A DNA stretch of 64,000 nucleotides, taken from assembly GCF_910592395.1 (NCBI RefSeq), contig NC_088310.1, positions 2,363,501 through 2,427,500 on the forward strand. Direction: 5' to 3'. The notes under the pieces were generated by a model that searched no databases, was not told where the DNA came from, and saw only the letters and a program-made list of their open reading frames with translations. Made by a program: the position numbers and the translations under genes. Shown in pieces: positions 12,045-24,608 of this stretch. Each line of letters opens with the position of its first letter. Within the stretch, counting starts at the first letter, position 1. The DNA is from Lineus longissimus. Lineage: Eukaryota; Nemertea; Pilidiophora; Heteronemertea; Lineidae.

Positions 12045-13655
12045 GATTGACGAAAGAAGGATCACTAAAGTTTCAACTGTCTCTATGAAACAGCCAAGGG
12101 TGGACCTTGTTAGAGCGACAGCACCGAAAGTGATTGTATACAAAGACTAATATTAGCAATATAGCTCGTATACGAAAGCCTTTGCATGAATTAACGTAAG
12201 GCTTTATCAGCTTTGCTAAGGCTTGAACACAGGAGTCACAGGGCGAATGTTGGCGAATTGTATGCCTTAGCGGCCTTTTAAGCCCTCCCTAAAACTCAAT
12301 GAATATGCCAGCAATTGAATTCAACTCACCTGTATACGCAATTATTGTCATTTGGAGTTGAGCAAGATTGTGCAATTATGAGGGATGGAGCATGCAGCAT
12401 CATGCGTTTATTTACGACAAACAAAACAATTAAGATATTAATTAGCTCGATTAGCCTTTTTTAACAATCGACTAATCTGAAAGTCGGTTTTAACTGGATT
12501 AAAGGAATTTGGGGTTTTTTTTAGCAGGCATTGGCCATAAGTTATTTGCGGTTAGCGTTTTTCTCGAAACTAAGTTCATCTCACACGTTGTAATGACACA
12601 CGCACGAACCTGACCACATTTGTCGACTTGCGGCGATGCTTTTGGCTATATCTATACGTTCAGTTGTCACCCTGCAGCGGATGGGCACAGGCCTCCCATA
12701 TTGCGCTTTGGCGCTATATCAAATTTCAAATACAAATTTATCACGAGGACAACAAAATTACAGATATGGATTTTACACCTGAGAAAGGATGCTTCGGTGC
12801 CTAAACAAAGATTAATTTTTAAATCTAGCCTTCTGGTGAAGTGTCAAAGGATTGCATTACAAAAAAGGATTACATTGAATCCACCAATTATTCGGACGTA
12901 TTTCCTAATGATGCTCTTGTTGTGGTCATGTTTCTGTGACAACTGCATCAAAACGAGCACCAATTATCCCGTCATACGAATAACTGTTTAAACCCGATTC
13001 CTCTGAGGCTGAGCTGTCACGGTACCTGCGGGGTGACTGCGTAATTTTCCGTGTGTCCCGGGGGCATGGAGACTTGTGATATAAATGTGATGTCATATTC
13101 AGCCTTATTCATTTACTCCTCGAAAAGTTCCTAAAACGCGTACACGAGCCCATTATGACCTGAACTTCAGTACCACGAAGATAGACACCGACTGTATAGT
13201 CGACTACCCCTCTCACACTGGATTTTTATGATTTTCTGTGAGAGAGCCTAGCATTCTTCATACATCAGGTGAGACATATGTTCATCCATATTTATCAGCA
13301 ATATAAACATAAAACGCACCGCAAACAAGCGATTGGCGATTTTTATCACAGGAACGTGCTATATTTATCACATGCGACAAAACTTTCTTCTCTGAAGGAG
13401 CTGTCGCAGGTGCCTGTCGGTCATCGCCGGGATTCGCGATAAACTTCAAATACGTTCTATACCGCCCTCGCACAGGACACTGTGGATTGCGCAGCCACCT
13501 GGAGAAAATCGGGTGGCAAACTCTTCACAGTGCCCATGTGGACACGACAAAACCGCCAAGCGATCATCCTGTTTTAGGCCCATCGGAGGAGCAAAATGTC
13601 GAAGTATCAAACTCTGAATCAACCGCTTGACTAATGTACGGAAGTCCGTGGTGGT
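12045..13655. other. Intergenic, no gene seen
   Basis: This holds the presumed promoter of the minus-strand receptor gene (just above 12044) and otherwise no exon I can support. The open frames are short and lack domains or splice context. Confidence 0.4.
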
Positions 13656-13792
13656 GTTTCAGCAGGGGCGAATGTTGCGTATGACGTATCCGTGTCTATT
13701 TTACGTCACAAATTACGTTAATACATCACACGTAAAATTGATACGAACGCGTCATACGGAAGAGCGTCTTTGACTTGCTGAAACTCGCTACC
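13656..13792. repeat. Imperfect inverted repeat, MITE-like
   Basis: GTTTCAGCA at about 13657 pairs with TGCTGAAAC at about 13777-13785. An inner arm starting CGTATGACG at 13678 pairs with CGTCATACG ending at 13758, with further complementarity between TATTTTACGT and ACGTAAAATTGATA. The element would fold into one long hairpin with a bulge. No transposase is encoded. It could be a non-autonomous DNA transposon or simply a palindrome. Confidence 0.45.
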
Positions 13793-14084
13793 CGCCTCGT
13801 CTGCTCTTATCTTTGGTTTTCACAGGTGCAGCCCCTGCTGTGTCAGTCACGATCAAACCAACACCACACATTTTATTCGCAACTTTTTTTCGACAATTTT
13901 CATCTCGTGACGTAAACAAGAGGTGTAATTCTCTGAAAATGTTCGTCTTCTATGAACCACACATGTATATTTACTCTCGTCACGTTTGGATGATCCAACA
14001 AGGCACATGCCCCAAGCCTTCTTACGAATGAAACATCAATGCTGCATCATTAAATGAGCAGACGAAACAAACAAGACTGAGGGT

Positions 14085-14415
14085 TTGGGAATCGGCCAGT
14101 GACCTTGTCCAATAGAGGGCACTGAATCTTATTCCTCGAGACTTCGATTGCTCTTAAACCAATCAGAACTGAGAGATTCGTTTGCAACTTAGTCCCGAAA
14201 GATCGGGAAATTCGCTTTCGACACAGAAACATTGAGCAGACGACACCAGCACCACAGAGACGTTTTCGAAGCAGAGGACTTATATTTTGTAGTTTGCAGT
14301 ATTCCTGCAATCTCATTTTTGGGAATCTTCCAGTGACCTTGTCCAATAAAGGGCACTGAATCAGATTCTTCGAGACTGTGATTGCCATTGAACCAATCAA
14401 AGAGGTTCGCTTGAA
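14085..14415. repeat. Two diverged direct repeats upstream of the GPCR
   Basis: About 95 bp at 14088-14182 recurs at 14321-14415. Shared words are CCAGTGACCTTGTCCAATA, GGGCACTGAATC, TCGAGACT and AACCAATCA. Each copy carries CCAAT elements in both orientations. The second copy ends about 125 bp before the GPCR start codon, so the pair may belong to its promoter. Confidence 0.5.
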
Positions 14416-14541
14416 AATCTCAATCAGCAATTACAACAGCGAAAGATCGCCCGTGAAGGAAATTGATAAGCTTGAGCCACTTCCGACTTTCTCGTTTTAG
14501 GGGAGTGGCAAATTGACATACAGCCACTGTGTACGAAAATA

Positions 14542-15618
14542 ATGGCGTCACAAGGTGATGCCGTGACGGGCCTACCCTTGCCGGGTCCCTGGCCAACGCG
14601 GTGTTTCTATTCCCGGTATCTCCAAGACATGGCCCAGTCAAGTAACATCATGCGCTTCGTCATCCGAATCCCCCTGATGTCTTCACTGGCTATCCTGGGA
14701 TTGGTGGGAAATGTGTTATCCTTTGTCGTGCTGGGAAAGGAGATGCGGGCAACATCGACATCCTTCATCCTACGATCTCTGGCCGTCGTTGACAACACAA
14801 TCTTGATGACATACGCCCTCTATTTCTCTTTCCCGACGGTTTACACAGTCACTGGTCAAATGGTGGATTATTTCGAATTTCATCAATATTTTAATCGCTA
14901 CCTGTGGGGAATCTTGTGGTTCTGTAAGACCATGGGGATCTACCTTGTTGTATTTGTGACAACTGAGCGTTTCATTGCCGTCCGTCTGCCGCTGAAAGCC
15001 AAGATACTCTGCACCGTCAGAAACGCCCGGATCTCCGTCGCGTGTCTTTGCGTCTTTTCGTTCGCGTACAACCTCCCGAAAATTTTTCTCATGGATGTTG
15101 GCTACGCGTACGATCCGTGTTCACCGGGTCAACCAAAACCGGTCACTATATTAACTCCCCTTAATTTCAACCCATATTTCGAATCGATCTATACCTATGG
15201 GTTATGGTATCTTTTGATTGTTTTCGTTCCGTGGGGAATGATTATCGTCATGAATAGCGTCATGTTATGGTGTTTGCGGCGGTCGGCCCAAGGGAACCTT
15301 GGGAGTGACCAGGGCAAGCGAGCCAGGGAGACGAAGGCTATCACAGTGCGGGTCATGGCAGTCTCGGTGGTGTTTTTACTACTGGAGATGCCCCAGGTCA
15401 TCGCTAATATCATCTGGGCTTTAGCAATCGTCACTGGTTTAGCTCAGTCACAAGAGCAAAACGTATTGGACATAAGACTCCTTCATAACGTGTTAGGAAA
15501 CACATATTTTCTCTCCACAGTCAATTCCTTTATTAATTTCTATGTTTATTGCGTCACCGGAAAGAATTTTAGGTATACTCTAAAGAAAATGTTTAAGTGC
15601 TGTAAACGGCTGTCGTGA
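14542..15618 (+). CDS. Class A GPCR, probably peptide receptor (FMRFamide-receptor-like)
   Basis: Intronless, 358 residues, with ATG in good context (AATAATGG). It shows seven hydrophobic segments. TM1 has the GN signature (Asn57), and TM2 has LAVVD with the conserved Asp84. TM3 starts after the WFC Cys and ends TTERF, an E-R-F version of the DRY motif. TM6 reads FLLLEMPQVI, and TM7 ends NSFINFYVY in place of NPxxY. A CC pair near the C terminus could be palmitoylated. The TM7 sequence and the short C-tail resemble invertebrate FMRFamide and related neuropeptide receptors; the ligand cannot be told from sequence. This is the only whole copy here: the array downstream carries two copies lacking TM1-TM3. 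Confidence 0.88.
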   Translation: MASQGDAVTGLPLPGPWPTRCFYSRYLQDMAQSSNIMRFVIRIPLMSSLAILGLVGNVLSFVVLGKEMRATSTSFILRSLAVVDNTILMTYALYFSFPTVYTVTGQMVDYFEFHQYFNRYLWGILWFCKTMGIYLVVFVTTERFIAVRLPLKAKILCTVRNARISVACLCVFSFAYNLPKIFLMDVGYAYDPCSPGQPKPVTILTPLNFNPYFESIYTYGLWYLLIVFVPWGMIIVMNSVMLWCLRRSAQGNLGSDQGKRARETKAITVRVMAVSVVFLLLEMPQVIANIIWALAIVTGLAQSQEQNVLDIRLLHNVLGNTYFLSTVNSFINFYVYCVTGKNFRYTLKKMFKCCKRLS

Positions 15619-16060
15619 CGCCATGCAGCTTAAAGTCGTCGGATTCAATCACAAGTTGCATTCATCGAGAGATGAACACGGCCGACACATTGCTTTAAGC
15701 GTTTAAACTACTGTAATTTGCAAGGTATTCAACATGAGCCCACCATTCAGGCCTTTGGGCTAAATCCAAAAATCTATCGTTTATATCAAGTATGAATTAG
15801 ATATGATCCATACTTGTTTTTATTAATTGTCTCTCAACCACAACAAAACCGCCAGTGAAAAGAATTTAACGGGATCTAGAAAAACAGAATACGCCTATTG
15901 TTCTGAATTGAGACGTATATGGATGCTCATTGGTAGTGGAAACTGGATTTTACAGAAGGCTTTCGATGACAAGGAAAGAGAAGGCGGGAACAGCGTAACA
16001 ATTTGTCCAGCGAGGCTAACGAAATGCGCTCACGATGGTTCTGTCGATCAACTTAAACTG

Positions 16061-16066
16061 AATAAA
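16061..16066 (+). other. Possible polyadenylation signal of the GPCR
   Basis: AATAAA about 440 nt after the GPCR stop; also present in the units carrying truncated copies (about 20874 and 28512). Confidence 0.4.
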
Positions 16067-17188
16067 AGGGCACTGAATAAGTAGTGAATTGCGATTGAGG
16101 CTAAAACCCGTGGTCTCTTGTAGTTGAATGCCCCCATACCCAGGGGGAAGCAGTATGCGGCAGATCCCACACAGGGGTAACCTGTCACGTCGCCAAATGA
16201 CCGTTAGCTTCCTATTCTCATGTTCTTGGCGGCAACTGCCAGGAGTCTGTCATGTGGTCCGATGTGCCAATCAGCAAAGTCTCTGACTTCGACGTTGATG
16301 TTGTGTGACGTGAAGTAGGTGTCGAGTAGTTTTCTGTAACACATGCGCTCGAACACTTTCTCGATTGACCAACACCTTATCGGAAGTCAGAAATTTCCAT
16401 GCCGACTTATCGACGGTGAATATCAGTCCTAAAATCTCATCCTTTGAAGAATGGATATACGCACAACGACGGTGGATTGGCATGCAAATATCGTTTGAGA
16501 AAAGTGGTGTCAAAAAAGTAGTCAAATTTATAGTTCTATGCTCGACAACGTATGAAATGTATAAAAATGTCGGTCGATTGTGTCGGGCTAAATATTCATC
16601 GCGACTCCTTACTTGGTTCTTTTTTGTACTTGTATTAATGGCGTATATGGCGACATAACCATGGTAACCACTTCGGATTGGAAGGATATGTAACTCTTCT
16701 TTTGCCACGTGGTCAATCATTGTGTGGTTTGTTCAGGGACGGATAAGAATTTATAATGAAATCAATGTGGACTATATAGCATTGGGACGTTGTTTGTTCC
16801 GACTGAGCAGATAGCGATTTGTACTCTGTGTTTGGAGGAAGCATGATAAACACGCTAAAAAGTTTTTCTCCGTAGAAAGTTCACCTGATTTTGTAATTCT
16901 CTGAAGTACCCAATCCACCGATTTAACCCTCCCGGCTCGGCGGTGCTTAACCTGGGTGGATGGGACCGAGTGCGTAGATCATAACTTCATAATTGAACGA
17001 GAGTGATTTGTCGGACATCTCTTTAGGGCGTATGATACACGGCTGCTAGAAATATTTTTTTCTACAAAGTGGATTTGAATAACCTATTTGTCGATTTGCT
17101 ATTAATCTGTTCGAGCCGCAATCAAGAGGAATATAATTTGACATTGACACCTGGCCTATCGGGCGGGGCTGTCTCTTCCTGAGTCGGG

Positions 17189-18953
17189 ATGACAACCAAT
17201 CTGTCCCGTTTCAAACTTACTTTTGCGTCAAAGTTGCCTTTTCTATTCGTGGTCGCGCCAGGACTTTACGCATCATCAAAGTGCATCTCGCAGACGTTAC
17301 AAGGAATAGAACCAAAACAGCAAAGTGAAGCGTGGGGCACCGACGGTTTCCTCAACATATTCATGGCGAAATCGTACACGTTTCAGGAAGGATACCTTAT
17401 CGGGTGGCAAATGTACAACCGAATTGACAGCGACAGTTATTTTGTGGATGTGTTTCGGCCCGTTGCTGGCGCTCAGGGGACATTCGACTTGGTGCACTCG
17501 ACGAAAGTCAACGGTACAACTGCTGGAAACAAGACCATACTGGTCGCAACTGCCTTCAAGGTTAAGTGTGTTTACTGTCGTCATCTCTCTACCCTCCCTG
17601 CCCCCTCCCCGATTACGCGGGACAGGGCCTGACTTGGCACGGGCGACCACCCCGGTACAACCAAGTTCGCGACACTCATATTTAGATGTAATGTCACAGT
17701 CCGAAGTCGGCGAGTGTGTGTTAAGGGTGTAATGTCTTTGAGTGTCCGTCATGGTTCTCGAGAGCTGTCTGGTGTTAGAAACATTGAATATGGGGAACGA
17801 CCACATGGGGAAATATGAGGGTCAATATGGAGAGTTTGCACCCAGATCAAACTATTTCATTATGTCCTCTAGGTTCAAACTGGTGATTATATTGGTGTTC
17901 ACACTGACGGGAGTGGAACGTACGGGTTGGCAATGGAACTTAGCAGAATATCTTCGGCGGATTGGCCAATTTTCGCTAAGAGAACGTTCAGCGACTATTT
18001 CGTCAAGAGTAAGAGAGTCTCTTTGCCAAGATACGCCAAAGGCAGACAAGTGGCTCTGAGAGCTGTTGTTGTCAGTGATCCATTCAAAGGTAGGGGAAGT
18101 CAACCTACCCCAGCCCAACCCCATCACTACCACCAACTGGACCACCAAACCCACCTTACCTTGAAGTAAATGCATATATCATATTTCGATATAACAATGG
18201 ATTTTATAGTTGTTTTTCATTTATTCAACCACCGATTTCTCTAATGCTTTATAGGAGTAGCCAATGGTTGTAAGAGAGTAGGTCGTTTTCCAAATATACT
18301 AGGGCTTTTCAGGGTTGTAAAGATAGTCACAACATCTGATGGAGATTTGGGTGCGAAGACAGTCACAACCCTGACGCAGATTGGGTTGCAAAACACATCA
18401 ACAGTAATAATCTTGACGTAGTTGGGGGGGGGGGGGGGTGGAAGTCACCAAGTCAAAAGACGATCACAAACCTGACCGAGATTTGGCTGCAAGTCGCCAA
18501 AGTGAATATTATCATGTACCCATTGACTGTGTCAACGCCACGGATTTAGCCTGTCTTTTACACGCCAGCCTGTGACACGTTAGAAAGGCCATTCGGACAG
18601 GCACAGTATATAGCTACCATATAGATGCTACAATTGGACTTGCCTCTACGATTAATCATAGTACTGTGTTCAATCTATCAACTTAAGGTGTAACTATCGC
18701 TGTTTCAGGGACTGGTACCTGTGACCAATACTTTGTCAAACTGTCTACCATCCTGACAAAGTCAGTCCTTTCCCAGGTATCTCACTCTGCAGTCGAATGC
18801 TCCTTCCTGTGTGTGAGGACCGCATCTTGCAATAGCTTCAGCTTCGACTCGACTACCAACATCTGTAAGCTGTACTTTGCTGTGAAGACACACTTGTCCT
18901 ACAACCAACTCAAAGAGAACACAAGCTTGGTTGATGAACATTGGATGATTTGA
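17189..18953 (+). CDS. Secreted PAN/apple-domain protein, copy 1
   Basis: Three exons in phase: 17189-17560, 17873-18089 and 18709-18953, giving 277 residues. Intron 1 uses a weak GTTAAG donor; intron 2 uses GTAGGG. Residues 1-28 form a signal peptide (LPFLFVVAPGLYA). Residues about 30-195 look like a beta-rich domain with evenly spaced aromatic and Gly residues (GYLIGWQMYNR, GDYIGVHTDGSGTYG) and an NGT glycosylation site; I cannot name its family. Exon 3 encodes a PAN/apple-type domain: TCDQYF, then AVECSFLCV, ASCNSFSFD and NICKLYF. The protein is probably secreted and may bind carbohydrate or protein through PAN. It is the first of four tandem paralogues. Unlike the others, it has TGA inside intron 1 in the exon 1 frame. 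Confidence 0.82.
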
Positions 18954-19829
18954 GTAAAGACAAGATTATGACCTTGGTCTGTCCCAACGGCGACAAGAGG
19001 ACAAATCGGCAGCCAAGAGCCGTTGTTGAATTTGACTTGTTGATATAGAATGTCACCTTAAAAAGTGCAGTCAATGTCACATCCATGAAGACTCTCCATC
19101 AACTTGGCCAAATTGGAAAGTCGAAACTTGACCAACATCCATCAAAGGACTCGAGATGTGATTATGTCATGATGAAGATCTCAGGCGCTGTTATTCCTAG
19201 GAGACTTTTTTGTCTAAGGAGGAAAGTGAAAGTATATATGAACAAAAGTACTCCAAACTTCTCGACATTTACCAATGTTGTTTTATTTGTTGATTTTCTT
19301 GATTGCACATATTTCACATGAAAGGTCTGGCATCCAGTAAGAGTACATCATTAAGTTTACAATCATATGAGGAGGATCACAATTATCGGCCCAACCTGAA
19401 AAGAATGAATTATCATTCTGAATGGTACAAGTACATACTTGCAATTCAAAAAAAATATTTCCTCTGAGGCGTTGATTGTTACGATCAATTAACAATGTTT
19501 AGCCACTGAGGCATAGTTTTTTCACATGATTTGTTTCCATTTATTACAAAGAGGATATAATAGGCACGATTGATTTGGAATTATCTTGTCGCAGTGCTTT
19601 TGTGTCCTGGTAAAGACTAATGTAGCTGTCACTTTAGATGCACAAATGCATTTGCAAATGCCCCATTCAGATTATAGTATTGATCGATCCAAATGTTCCC
19701 AGGTAGCACTCGGTCTGCTCGGACAAGTTCGGAAGGTGCGAATATTTTAGATTGGGAGTCAACCGCGCCTTTTCTAACCTTTTTAAAAAACTTTTGGGGA
19801 ATTAAAAAAAAGGGGTCGGGGCCATTTTT

Positions 19830-20431
19830 CAGAAACACCCGGTTCTCCGTAGCGTGTCTTTGCGTCTTTTCGTTCGCGTTAAACGATCCCGAAAATTTTT
19901 CTCAAGGACGTTGCCTACGCGTACGATCCGTGATCACCGGGCCAGCCAAAACCGGTCGCTATATCAACTCCCCTTAATTTCAACCCATATTTCGAATCGA
20001 TCTATACCTATGGGTTATGGTATCTTTTGATTGTTTTCGTTCCGTGGGGGATGATTATCGTCATGAATAGCGTCATGTTATGGTGTTTGCGGCAGTCGGC
20101 CCAAGGGAACCTTGGGAGTGACCAGGGCAAGCGAGCCAGGGAGACGAAGGCTATCACAGTGCGGGTTATGGCAGTCTCGGTGGTGTTTTTACTACTGGAG
20201 ATGCCCCAGGTCATCGCTAATATCATCTGGACTTTGGCCCTCGTCACTGGTTTAGCTCAGTCACAAGAGCAAAACGTATTGGACATGAGACTCCTTCATA
20301 ACGTGTTAGGAAACACATATTTTCTCTCCACAGTCAATTCCTTTATTAATTTCTTTGTTTATTGCGTCACCGGAAAGAATTTTAGGTATACTCTAAAGAA
20401 AATGTTTAAGTGCTGTAAACGGCTGCCGTGA
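19830..20431 (+). pseudogene. Truncated GPCR copy 1 (TM4-TM7 only, broken)
   Basis: A copy of the GPCR from the start of TM4 to its stop codon; TM1-TM3 are absent because the duplication breakpoint cuts the gene. Compared with the whole gene it has a one-base insertion near 19880 (after TTCGCGTT) and TGA in place of the Cys-Ser region at about 19931. Only the frame from about 20027 (TM5) to 20431 is open. It is therefore dead as a receptor. Confidence 0.85.
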
Positions 20432-23400
20432 TACCAACTTAAACTCGTCAGATTCAATCACAAGTTGCATTCATCGAGAGATGAACACGGCCGACACATT
20501 GCTTTAAGCGTTTAAACTACTGTAATTTGCAAGGTATTCAACATGAGCCCACCATTCAGGCCTTGGGGCTAAATCCAAAAATCTATCGTTTCTATCAAGT
20601 AAGAAGTAGATATGATCCATGCTTGTTCCTATTAATTGTCTCTTAACCACAACAAAACCGCCAGTGAAAAGATTTTAACGGGATCTAGAAAAACGCAGAA
20701 TACGCCTTTTGTTCTGAATTGAGACGTATATGGATGCTCATTGGTAGTGGAAACTAGATTTTACAGAAGGCTTTCGATGACAAGGAAAGAGAAGGCGGGA
20801 ACAGCGTAACAATTTGTCCAGCGAGGCTAACGAAATGTGCTCACGATGGTTCTGTCGATCAACTTAAACTGAATAAAAGGGCACTGAATAAGTAGTGAAT
20901 TGCGGATGAGGCTAAAACCCGTGGTCTCTTGTAGTTGAATGTCCCCATACCCAGGGGCAAGCAGTATGCGGCAGATCCCACACAGGGGTATTCTGTCACG
21001 TCGCCCAATGACCGTTAGCTTCCTATTCTCATGTTCTTGGCGGCAACTGCCAGGAGTCTGTCATGAGGTCCGATGTGCCGATCAGCAAAGTCTCTGACTT
21101 CGACGTTGATGTTGTGTGACGTGAAGTAGGTGTCGAGTAGTTTTCTGTAACACATGCGCTCGAACGCTTTCTCGATTGACCAACACCTTATCGGAAGTCA
21201 GAAATTTCCATGCCGACTTATCGACGGTGAAAATCAGTCCTAAAATCTCATCCTTTGAAGAATGGATATACGCACAACGACGGTGGATTGGCATGCAAAT
21301 TTCTGTTTGCGAAAGGTGGTGTCAGAAAAGTAGTCAAATTTATAGTTCTATGCTCGACAACGTATGAAATGTATAAAAATGTCGGTCGATTGTGTCGGGC
21401 TAAATATTCATCGCGACTCCTTACTTGGTTCTTTTTTGTACTTGTATTAATGGCGTATATGGCGACATAACCATGGTAACCACTTCGGATTGGAAGGATA
21501 TGTAACTCTTCTTTTGCCACGTGGTCAATCATTGTGTGGTTTGTTCAGGGACGGATATGAATTTATAATGAAATCAATGTGGACTATATAGCATTGGGAC
21601 GTTGTTTGTTCCGACTGAGCAGATAGCGATTTGTGCTCTGTGTTTGGAGTAAGCATATGATAAACACGCTAAAAAGTTTTTCTCCGTAGAAAGTTCATCT
21701 GATTTTGTAATTCTCTGAAGTACCCAATCAACCGATTTAACCCTCCCGGCTCGGCAGTGCTTAACCTGGGTGGATGGGACCGAGTGCGTAGATCATAACT
21801 TCATAATTGAACGAGAGTGATTTGTCGGGCATCTCTCTATACGGGCGTATATGATACACGGCTGCTAGAAAAAAAATTTTATCACATAGTGGATTTGAAT
21901 AACCTTGTCGATTTGCTATTAATCTGTTCGAGCCGCAATCAAGAGGAATATCATTTTACATTGACACCTGGCCTATCGGGCGGGGCTGTCTCTTCCTGCG
22001 TCGGGATGACAACCAATCTGTCCCGTTTCAAAGTTACTTTTGCGTTAAAGTTGCCTTTTCTATTCGTGGTCGCGCCAGTACTTTACGCATCATCAAATTG
22101 CATCTCGCAGACGTTACAAGGAATAGAACCAAAAGAGCAAAGTGAAGCGTGGGGCACCGACGGTTTCCTCAACATATTCATGGCGAAATCGTACACGTTT
22201 CAGGAAGGATACCTTATCGGGTGGCAAATGTACAACCGAATTGACAGCGACAGTTATTTTGTGGATGTGTTTCGGCCCGTTGCTGGCGCTCAGGGGACAT
22301 TCGACTTGGTGCACTCGACGAAAGTCAACGGTACAACTGCTGGAAACAAGACCATACTGGTCGCAACTGCCTTCAAGGTTAAGTGTGTTTACTGTGATCT
22401 CTCTACCCTCCCTGCCCCCTCCCCGATTACGCGAGACAGGGCCCGACTTGGCACGGGCGACCACCCCGGTACAACCCAGTTCGCGACACTTATATTTAGA
22501 TGTAATGTCACAGTCCGAAGTCGGCGAATGGGTGTTAAGGGTGTAATGTCTTTGAGTGTCCGTCATGGTTCTCGAGAGCTGTCTAGTGTTAGAAACATTG
22601 AATATGGGGAACAACCACATGGGGAAATATGAGGGTCAATATGGAGAGTTTGCACCCGAGATCAAACTATTTCATTCTGTCTTCTAGGTTCAAACTGGTG
22701 ATTATATTGGTGTTCACACTGACGGGAGTGGAACGTACGGGTTGGCAATGGAACTTAGCAGAATATCTTCGGCGGATTGGCCAACTTTCAACAAGAGAAC
22801 GTTCAGCGACTATTTCGTCACGAGTAAGAGAGTCTCTTTGCCAAGATACGCCAAAGGCAGACAAGTGGCTTTGAGAGCTGTTGTTGTCAGTGATCCATTC
22901 AAAGGTAGGGGAAGTCAACCTACCCCAGCCCAACCCCATCACTACCACCAACTGGACCACCAAACCCACCTTACCTTGAAGTAAATGTATATATCATATT
23001 TCGATATAACAATGGATTTTATAGTTGTTTTTCATTATTCAACCACCGATTTCTCTAATGATTTAAAGGAGTAGCCAATGGTTGTAAGAGAGTAAGTCAT
23101 TTTCCAAATATACTAGGGCTTTTCAGGGTTGTAAAGATAGTCACAACATCTGATTGAGAATTGGGTGCGAAGACAGTCACAACCCTGACGGAGATTGGGT
23201 TGCAAAACATATCAACAGTAATAATCTTGACGTAGTTGGGGTGGAAGTCGCCAAAGTGAATATTATCATGAACCCATTGACTGTGTCAACGCCACGGATT
23301 TAGCCTGTCTGTTACACACCAGCCTGTGACACGTTATAAAGGCCATTGGTACAGGCACAGTATATAGCTACCATATAGATGCGACAATTGGACTTGCCTC

Positions 23401-23656
23401 TACGATTAATCATAGCAATATGTTCAATCTATCAACTTAAGGTGTAACTATCGCTGTTTCAGGGACTGGTACCTGTGACCAATACTTTGTCAAACTGTCT
23501 ACCATCCTGACAAAGTCAGTCCTTTCCCAGGTATCTCACTCTGCAGCCGAATGCTCCTTCCTGTGTGTGAGGACCGCATCTTGCAATAGCTTCAGCTTCG
23601 ACTCGACTACCAACATCTGTAAGCTGTACTTTGCTGTGAAGACACACTTGTCCTAC
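19830..23656 (+). repeat. Tandem array unit 2 (cut short by a nested duplication)
   Basis: It begins at the same GPCR-internal point as unit 1 and is colinear with it until TCCTACA inside the third exon of the PAN gene. There the sequence jumps back to the equivalent of unit 1 position about 16231 (GGCAACTGCC). This is the signature of a tandem duplication of about 2.65 kb nested within a unit. Confidence 0.8.
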
Positions 23657-23716
23657 ATGTGGCAACTGCCATGTGTCTGTCATGTGGTCCGATGTGCCGA
23701 TCAGCAAAGTCTCTGA
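22006..23716 (+). CDS. Secreted PAN-domain protein, copy 2, with chimeric C terminus
   Basis: Exons 22006-22377, 22688-22904 and 23463-23716 join in phase to 280 residues. The signal peptide, beta-rich domain and PAN cysteines match copy 1. The nested duplication cuts exon 3 after KTHLSY. The frame then continues into what is upstream flank in the other units, adding MWQLPCVCHVVRCADQQSL before TGA, with four extra Cys. All splice sites are intact. It may make a variant protein with an altered tail, or it may lack a proper 3' UTR and be silent. Confidence 0.7.
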
Positions 23717-24608
23717 CTTCGACGTTGATGTTGTGTGACGTGAAGTACGTGTCGAGTAGTTTTCTGTAACACATGCGCTCGAACGCTTTCTCGATTGACC
23801 AACACCTTATCGGAAGTCAGAAATTTCCATGCCGACTTATCGACGGTGAATATCAGTCCTAAAATCTCATCCTTTGAAGAATGGATATACGCACAACGAC
23901 GGTGGATTGGCATGCAAATATCGTTTGAGAAAAGTGGTGTCAAAAAAGTAGTCAAATTTATAGTTCTATGCTCGACAACGTATGAAATGTATAAAAATGT
24001 CGGTCGATTGTGTCGGGCTAAATATTCATCGCGACTCCTTACTTGGGTTCTTTTTTGTACTTGTGTTAATGGCGTATATGGCGACATAACCATGGTAACC
24101 ACTTCGGATTGGAAGGATATGTAACTCTTCTTTTGCCACGTGGTCAATCATTGTGTGGTTTGTTCTGGGAAGGATATGAATTTATAATGAAATCAATGTG
24201 GACAAAATAGCATTGGGACGTTGTTTGTTCCGACTGAGCAGATAGCGATTTGTACTCTATGTTTGGATGATAAACACGCTAAAAAGTTTTTCTCCGTAGA
24301 AAGTTCACCTGATTTTGTAATTCTCTGAAGTACCCAATCAAGCGATTTAACCCTCCCGGCTCGGCGGTGCTAAACCTGGGTGGATGGGACCGAGTGCGTA
24401 GATCATAACTTCATAATTGAACGAGAGTGATTTGTCGGACATCTCTTTAGGGCGTATGATACACGGCTGCTAGAAATTTTTTTTTCACAAAGTGGATTTG
24501 AATAACCTTGTCGATTTGCTATTAATCTGTTCGAGCCGCAATCAAGAGGAATATAATTTGACATTGACACCTGGCCTATCGGGCGGGGCTGTCTCTTCCT
24601 GAGTCGGG

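Larger units (their letters stand above)
15018..19829 (+). repeat. Tandem array unit 1
   Basis: This is the first of four units of a tandem duplication. It starts inside the GPCR coding sequence at CAGAAACGCCCGG (start of TM4) and runs through the secreted PAN gene to the A-rich, GGGG-containing stretch ending CCATTTTT. The next unit begins again at CAGAAAC. The unit is 4812 bp and looks nearly identical to its siblings over most of its length, so the duplication appears recent. Confidence 0.85.

Noticed and set aside
16271-16720. A 149-codon minus-strand frame upstream of the PAN gene, repeated in the other units
   Set aside because: Its conservation is explained by recent duplication. It is disrupted in unit 2, has no recognisable domain, and lies in the presumed promoter region of the PAN genes.
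17297-17806. Long minus-strand frame overlapping PAN exon 1
   Set aside because: It is the antisense shadow of exon 1 and recurs only because exon 1 does.
19085-19321. A 78-94 codon frame repeated in units 1, 3 and 4 after the PAN stop
   Set aside because: It sits in the presumed 3' UTR, has no domain, and the upstream frame is stopped in unit 1 but not in units 3 and 4. Most likely non-coding.
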